From Siphonodentalium dalli (lineage: Eukaryota; Mollusca; Scaphopoda; Gadilida; Siphonodentaliidae): a stretch of 64,000 nucleotides of DNA. The position numbers and the translations under genes are program-made. This document shows, piece by piece, positions 58,926 to 64,000 of the stretch. Below the pieces are notes generated by a model that saw nothing but the letters and a program-made list of their open reading frames with translations, was not told the DNA's origin and searched no databases. Numbering within the stretch: the stretch's first letter is position 1; each line of letters starts with the position of its first letter. The stretch lies in assembly GCA_032622095.1 (NCBI GenBank), contig CP136063.1:179901956-179965955 (forward strand), given 5' to 3'.

Positions 58926-59345
58926 GTATACATTGCTCGAACGTGACACGCATAATGACCATTCGAGACACAATTCGAGACACCCTCGGTCACCAAGATA
59001 AATACTCAATCATATCACACGAAATCACGCACTAATCACGACGCTCTAACCATATATTATAACCATATATAGACCATTCGAATTATCTTGTGATGTGAAA
59101 GTCGAGACAAATGATTTCTACGGTGTGCCGTTGAAATATGATATTATCTTCCCAAAGTCATATCACATGCACTCAATCACGCATTATATATCCAACTGTG
59201 CATATACTGGTAATTACTAATCACGACTCTCTAACTATATATTATAACCATATGTGGACCATTCGAATTCACTTGGGACGTGACAGTCGTGACAACTGAT
59301 TTCTATATACGGTGTGCCGTTGAAATATGATATTATCTTCCCAAA
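58926..59345 (+). repeat. Two tandem ~190-bp repeats related to 63.4-63.7 kb
   Basis: ACTAATCACGAC(G/T)CTCTAAC, TATATTATAACCATAT, GACCATTCGAATT and GATATTATCTTCCCAAAG recur at about 59030-59157 and 59217-59345. A third copy is at about 63570-63690. Confidence 0.8.
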
Positions 59346-60008
59346 GTTCCATCGAACGCACTGTGTAGGAACTGTTACATCGGAAGTCGTTCTATCGCCG
59401 GTTTGTGATGGTTCTTGACTGATTTGTGACGGTTCTTGCTGATCGAAATTATACATTTTCACGACTTTTTGACAGTTAAAACGCAATTTTGAGGCATCTA
59501 GGTGATAATTCCATTTAGTTATTTTCGATCCCATCACAATCTGTGACACCAATGAGTGTGTTAATAACGAAACTTTCATTGTGCGAGTCATAACAACGAC
59601 AAAAACCGCGAATTTTGATAATTGTTTTGGTTCTCTCCTGATCGAGTCGGTTCTCTCCCCATTTAATCGTTCTATACGGGTAAAACTATGGCTAATATTT
59701 GCCATGGTACATGGTTCAAACTGCCAATTTTGTGAAAGTATACAAAGATAAACACAACAAACTATGCATTAAGTTGAAATTTGCACCACTTGTCATTAAT
59801 TTCGAGGAATTACACTGCCTTTCTGTGCTTATCCAATAAGCTGTGTTACGCCTATCAAAATTCACAAAGTCGCCAGCTAGTTTGAAAAATAACGCGTTTT
59901 GCAGTCCCGACATTTCCATGAGTCAACAGCCGGTTAACAATAGTGAAATTTCATTGCGCTGGACGTGATCGTAGACGGGATATATAGAGTTATCTGTCTT
60001 GTATTTTA

Positions 60009-60442
60009 TCTCATATATATTTTGAAGACCTCTGTCTGTATGTTTGTCTGTATGTTTGTCTGTATGTTTGTCTGTATGTTTGTCATTTATACAAATCTAC
60101 GATTCTCGACCGATCGAGACGAAACTTGGTACGTGTGTGTAGTTTGACCAGGCGGTGGACGTTGTCGTATTGGCGAGCCCGTGCGGCGCCCACTTCGCGC
60201 ATGCGCAGACGAGATCTCGGAAACGGATGGAGCTATCGACTTGAAATTTGCTATGTGAATGTATCTTGCCCCGGATACGAATTTTATCGGGCCGCCGATC
60301 CCGTGCGACGCCAGCTTCGCGCATGCGCAGACCAGATCTCGGAAACGGGTGGAGCTATCGACTTGAAATTTGGTTTTTGAATAGCTATCGACTTGAAATT
60401 TGGTTTTTGAATAGCCCGGACAACGTCGGGCTCATCGGCTAG
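60009..60442 (+). mobile_element. Non-autonomous Helitron H4 (434 bp)
   Basis: Starts TCTCATATATATTTTGAAG after A; ends with hairpin CCCGGACAACGTCGGG and CTAG at 60439-60442. It has a TGTTTGTCTGTA microsatellite after the 5' end. The interior has tandem modules with GAGCTATCGACTTGAAATTT, shared with the first Helitron of the window. Confidence 0.82.
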
Positions 60443-60987
60443 TCTATTATATATTTTGGAACTTCTGTCTGTATGTATGTATTTGTGTTATATACTCGAA
60501 AAACTGCTGGACCGATCCGACTCAAATTTGATGTGTATGCCTACTTTGACCCGGGGAACAATATGGGCGGGTCCAATTTCACGTGCGTCCGTGTCCTTGA
60601 CCTTGACCTCGATCAAATGCGCTCATATAGGCATGTTTCTGAACCTCGACCGATCCCACTCAAATTTGGTAGCTGGTTATCACGGGAACAATATGGGCGA
60701 GTCCAATTTCACTTGCGACCGTGTCATTGACCTCGCTCATATACGCTCATATAGGCATGTTTCTGGACCTCAACCGATCCGACTCAAATTTGGTATAATG
60801 TAGGCCTACTTTGATCCCGGGAACAATATTGGTGGGTCCAATTTCACGTGCGACCATGTCCTTGACCTTGACCATATTCGCTCATATAGGCATGTTTCCG
60901 GACCGATCGAACAATAGTTTGCCCAGGCGGAGACGATCACAAAAAAATTCCTATATAGCCCGGACGAAGAGGGGGCACATCTGCTAG
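60443..60987 (+). mobile_element. Non-autonomous Helitron H5 (545 bp), tandem to H4
   Basis: Begins TCTATTATATATTTTGGAAC directly after H4's CTAG; ends CTAG at 60984-60987 before T. It contains about three ~145-bp internal repeats (GCTCATATAGGCATGTTTC, CTCAAATTTGGTA). The 3' hairpin is degraded (CCCGGACGAAGAGGGGG). Confidence 0.78.
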
Positions 60988-61271
60988 TGTTGTCTATTTT
61001 CGTAGACGTATTTACTCAACAAACAAAAAGCCAAGAATAAGACGTTAAAAGTTAGTTGACACCCATACAATGCTCTGATTACGCAGTTTATGAAGTTTAT
61101 GTCGGGCATCCGCTTGCTGGATGCTGATTATCTAGGTTAAATTATAGAATTTTAGAACATGCAGCTATTAAAGCATATAAAAGCACGATAATCTTCCATT
61201 CAATCATATTTTAGATTGACTAGGGATCTCTGATTTTTTTTAATAGAAGATATAAAAAAGCAAAGAAATCT

Positions 61272-61550
61272 ACAGTTACAAATATTATTATATGGATGTT
61301 AAACCTTTGGTTACTAAATGCGCTGTAATGAGAATCCTATTGATTAATTTGTAGGAATTCGTAGCTATTAAGTTCAACAAGCAGTAACATATAAAAAAAG
61401 AGAAAAGAATCATGCAGTTACAAATATTATTATATGGATGTTAATTCTTTGGTGACTAAATGTGCTACAAAGAGCAGCGACTTGAATCCTTTTGATTCAT
61501 TTGTAGGAATGCTCAGCTATTAAATTCAACATGCAGTAACAGATTGTTTG
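61272..61550. repeat. Two-copy ~145-bp tandem repeat
   Basis: CAGTTACAAATATTATTATA at 61272 and 61417, followed in both by TGGATGTTAA, GACTAAATG/TTACTAAATG, ATTTGTAGGAAT and a poly-purine stretch in the first. Confidence 0.85.
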
Positions 61551-63189
61551 AATTATTAGCTAAACATTCATACAAATGAATCATTAAAAATTAGTGTTAT
61601 GGGTGTCTGAACCTGGCTATTATAAGGCACATTATTATTCCTCGCTACTAACGTGTCAAGTGAGCAGGGACATGGGCTGGAGGGTATCCAATGTTGGGGC
61701 GTCCACCTTGGAATTTCCAACCGCACCACCCCCTTGAAACAGACCAAACTCATGCACAAGGCCTGGGCTTTGGTTTTCCCCAACAGCATGACACATTATA
61801 GCTCTAGATTGTATACCATTATGAAGTGAATTGATCAGTAGCCTTTGGTTGGCCACCATGAAAACCGGGGTATAAACTCAGGATACATGGGCCCAGTGAG
61901 AAAATGTGGATATCTGGACCTGAAAATTGCAAAAAACATCTAGACTGGCTTCAAGATTCCCAAGTGTTGGAAGTTTCCAACATGGCGCCCCCACCCCCAC
62001 AAGATTGGAAATGTTCCCAACAGATGGAGAGAGAGATGATTTATTTTGCAAAAGAGCATACATTATTTAATACAAAGCATACTAATTAAATGGAATTAGA
62101 TTATTTGTCCATTAAACCAGTTTCTTGCCAATTGGGGGGGGGGGTAAATGTTATATAGAAAACTAGATCACACCTGCTCCCTACTTCATGTCCACTCATC
62201 GTGAGTTTTGGATCAACTCTAAAGAAGAAGTGTCCATTTGTATATGTCAAATATGGTTGATTACATGTTTAAAGTGTAGGAAAGTATGCAAATGTTAGTC
62301 TAAAAACGACAAAATCCCCACTATTAAATTGTTGTCAAATGAAATTAAGAGAACAATTTAAACATATTATTGGTGTTAAATTTCAAACCAATCTATTGTA
62401 AGATAAGAAATTTGTTACTGTTAAACATTTTGACCAAAGTTGGGGATAGACACAAATTAAGCACCCCCTCCCAAAGTCCCCCCACCACCCCAATCACGTC
62501 ATAACCTATCAATGATTCATTTGAACGTGATTTCATAAGCTATATTCATGTCTGGGTGACAAACATGTGTAAATGTCCCTCAGGCGGACTTCAGAGGAGG
62601 AAATATGATGGCGCTGGCATTGAAATATTGTCATACCTGGATCTTTCAATAATGCCCAGATTAAGTAAATGAATATAAAATATCATATTCTCCTGAGAGT
62701 ATATTTATATTACCATTGGTCATGTATATAGACGGGCATGATAATTTATGATACTATACTCATCGGGACTTTCAATATTTTATTTCTGCCTATTAATGTC
62801 ACTTAATCTCCCGTATTATATATTTATTGTGTTATTTCTTAATATACCTGTTCTATTATGCAAGTTACATAAGCTACATTCATTATCTGGTTTAAAATGT
62901 CAGATACACAAGACCCAAGTGCAGAAATCGTTCGAATAAATCTCATGGACAGAACCGTCACAGCCATGATCGGTTTGAAATAGAACCGTAACACGCACCC
63001 GTGTTGATTACGAGGTCACAGCTCCCAATTATCAACCCCTATCGGGATACTTTCTCAGCTATTTTACAAAGGAATAACACGGGTACACTTTATAGTCAGT
63101 GTTTGTCTTCAGAATGCGTTTCATATTTTATACGCCACGAAAAACAAAGAAATTGCGTCCACGTGGCTTGATTTTCAGTGGTAACATGT
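61551..63189. other. Spacer, no gene recognised
   Basis: No coding sequence or repeat can be supported. It has a G-run near 62136-62145 and C-rich stretches near 61988-62004 and 62463-62490. Confidence 0.45.
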
Positions 63190-63690
63190 TGATATTTACT
63201 CGTTAACTCGCTAATACCGAGTTAATTGTGGTCTAGAGTTCAGGTTTCGATAACACGGCACTTCTGCAGCCTCTGTTCATTCAGGAAAGTTTAATATATT
63301 CAAGATATCTATAATTATGCGTGATTTTGTCACAAAAATGATTATTTTCAATCAACAGGAACCGTAACAAATCAGGCAAGAACCATCACAATACTGGCGA
63401 TAGAACGACTTCCGATGTAACAGTTCCCACACAGTGATCGAACGTGACACGTAGAATGACCATTTCAGACACCATCGGTTACCTCGATAACTACTCTATA
63501 ATGATATATCACGCATCCAATCACGCATTACCCATGCAACTGAGCATATACTGATAATTACTAATCACGACGCTCTAATCATATATTATAACCATATATA
63601 GACCATTCGAATACACTTGGGACGTGACAGTCGAGACAAATTATTTCCACGGTGTGTCGTTGAACTATGATATTATCTTCCCATCGCATT
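63190..63690. repeat. Fragments of dispersed repeats (direct and inverted)
   Basis: 63190-63345 matches 56045-56200 directly. 63350-63435 matches the start of repeat X (53175-53260) in inverted orientation (CGATAGAACGACTTCCGATG). 63430-63690 matches 58930-59345. So this is a mosaic of the same pieces seen at 53-59 kb. Confidence 0.75.
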
Positions 63691-64000
63691 CTAATGTAAT
63701 GCCACATCTGAAGATATGCTCGAAAATATCACGGACCTAATTTGTTAATTCCGCTGTATAAACTGGGGGACTTGTTGTAGATCCTATTAATTACATGATC
63801 CAAAACCTCGATAAAACATACTTAAATCAATGGGACGCGAAGCTAACACCGGCCTAATAAGGCCTGCGATGACGTTTCGCGTAACTATGCGTTATTTGCC
63901 CGCGTAAAGAAATAGTCCAAGACTCTTTGGCGGATTTAATGGCGTATATTTAATGTAATAACATTTCAAACTCTTCAGTCATTAGAGTTTGTTGGGAAAA

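Larger units (their letters stand above)
59345..61140 (+). repeat. Dispersed repeat X, copy X2, interrupted by Helitrons
   Basis: Counterpart of X1. Here the Helitrons (H4, H5) sit at 60009-60987, whereas in X1 the equivalent point is uninterrupted (GTAGTTTATGGTGTCTATTT near 55679). Conversely X2 is uninterrupted (near 59667) where X1 carries H1-H3. Confidence 0.87.

Overview
The window is eukaryotic, AT-rich and made almost entirely of transposable elements and their tandem derivatives. I found no host protein-coding gene, rRNA or tRNA that I can defend. The element mix points to a marine invertebrate, most probably a mollusc or another lophotrochozoan. That mix is an L1/Tx1-type LINE, a Penelope-like element, a piggyBac transposase, tandem non-autonomous Helitrons, TTAA-flanked MITEs amplified into a satellite, and GA/TC microsatellites. 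The taxon is an inference; no sequence here names the species.

Layout. 1-415: 3' part of a non-autonomous Helitron. 1.5-9.3 kb: a LINE on the plus strand, with a frameshifted ORF1 and a long ORF2 (endonuclease, reverse transcriptase, zinc knuckle). About 3 kb separates the two ORFs, over half of it a degenerate minisatellite. 9.99-11.5 kb (minus): a broken gene with a YqaJ/lambda-exonuclease-type nuclease domain. 11.7-16.1 kb (minus): a Penelope-like element (RT plus GIY-YIG endonuclease, two frameshifts) lying between two direct repeats of about 930-960 bp. 16.1-17.8 kb: a CATTAGGG-motif patch and three 326-bp tandem repeats. 20.0-22.8 kb: a foldback-type element with long, internally repetitive inverted ends and a nested second element. 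21.0, 23.4, 24.8 and 26.1 kb: small inverted-repeat elements. 27.4-27.9 and 30.6-31.1 kb: two dispersed copies of a TTAA-flanked MITE family, on either side of a 579-codon piggyBac transposase (28.2-29.9 kb, minus).

32.6-47.9 kb is a satellite array of about 16 units in which every well-preserved unit contains a complete copy of that same MITE. Units come in lengths of about 857, 905 and 1100 bp and are organised in part of the array as a 1957-bp higher-order repeat. 49.8-50.7 kb is a 140-160 bp tandem repeat. 53.2-61.1 kb holds two copies of a larger dispersed repeat. Each copy is interrupted, at a different position, by tandem Helitrons (three in one, two in the other), so each copy serves as the empty site for the other. 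61.1-64 kb is further repeat-derived sequence.

The most informative observations are: conversion of a TTAA-specific MITE into a higher-order satellite; a perfect 65-bp palindrome inside the piggyBac transposase gene that adds about 21 codons next to the first catalytic Asp while keeping the frame open; reciprocal empty sites for Helitrons ending in CTAG; and a degenerate YqaJ-nuclease gene.
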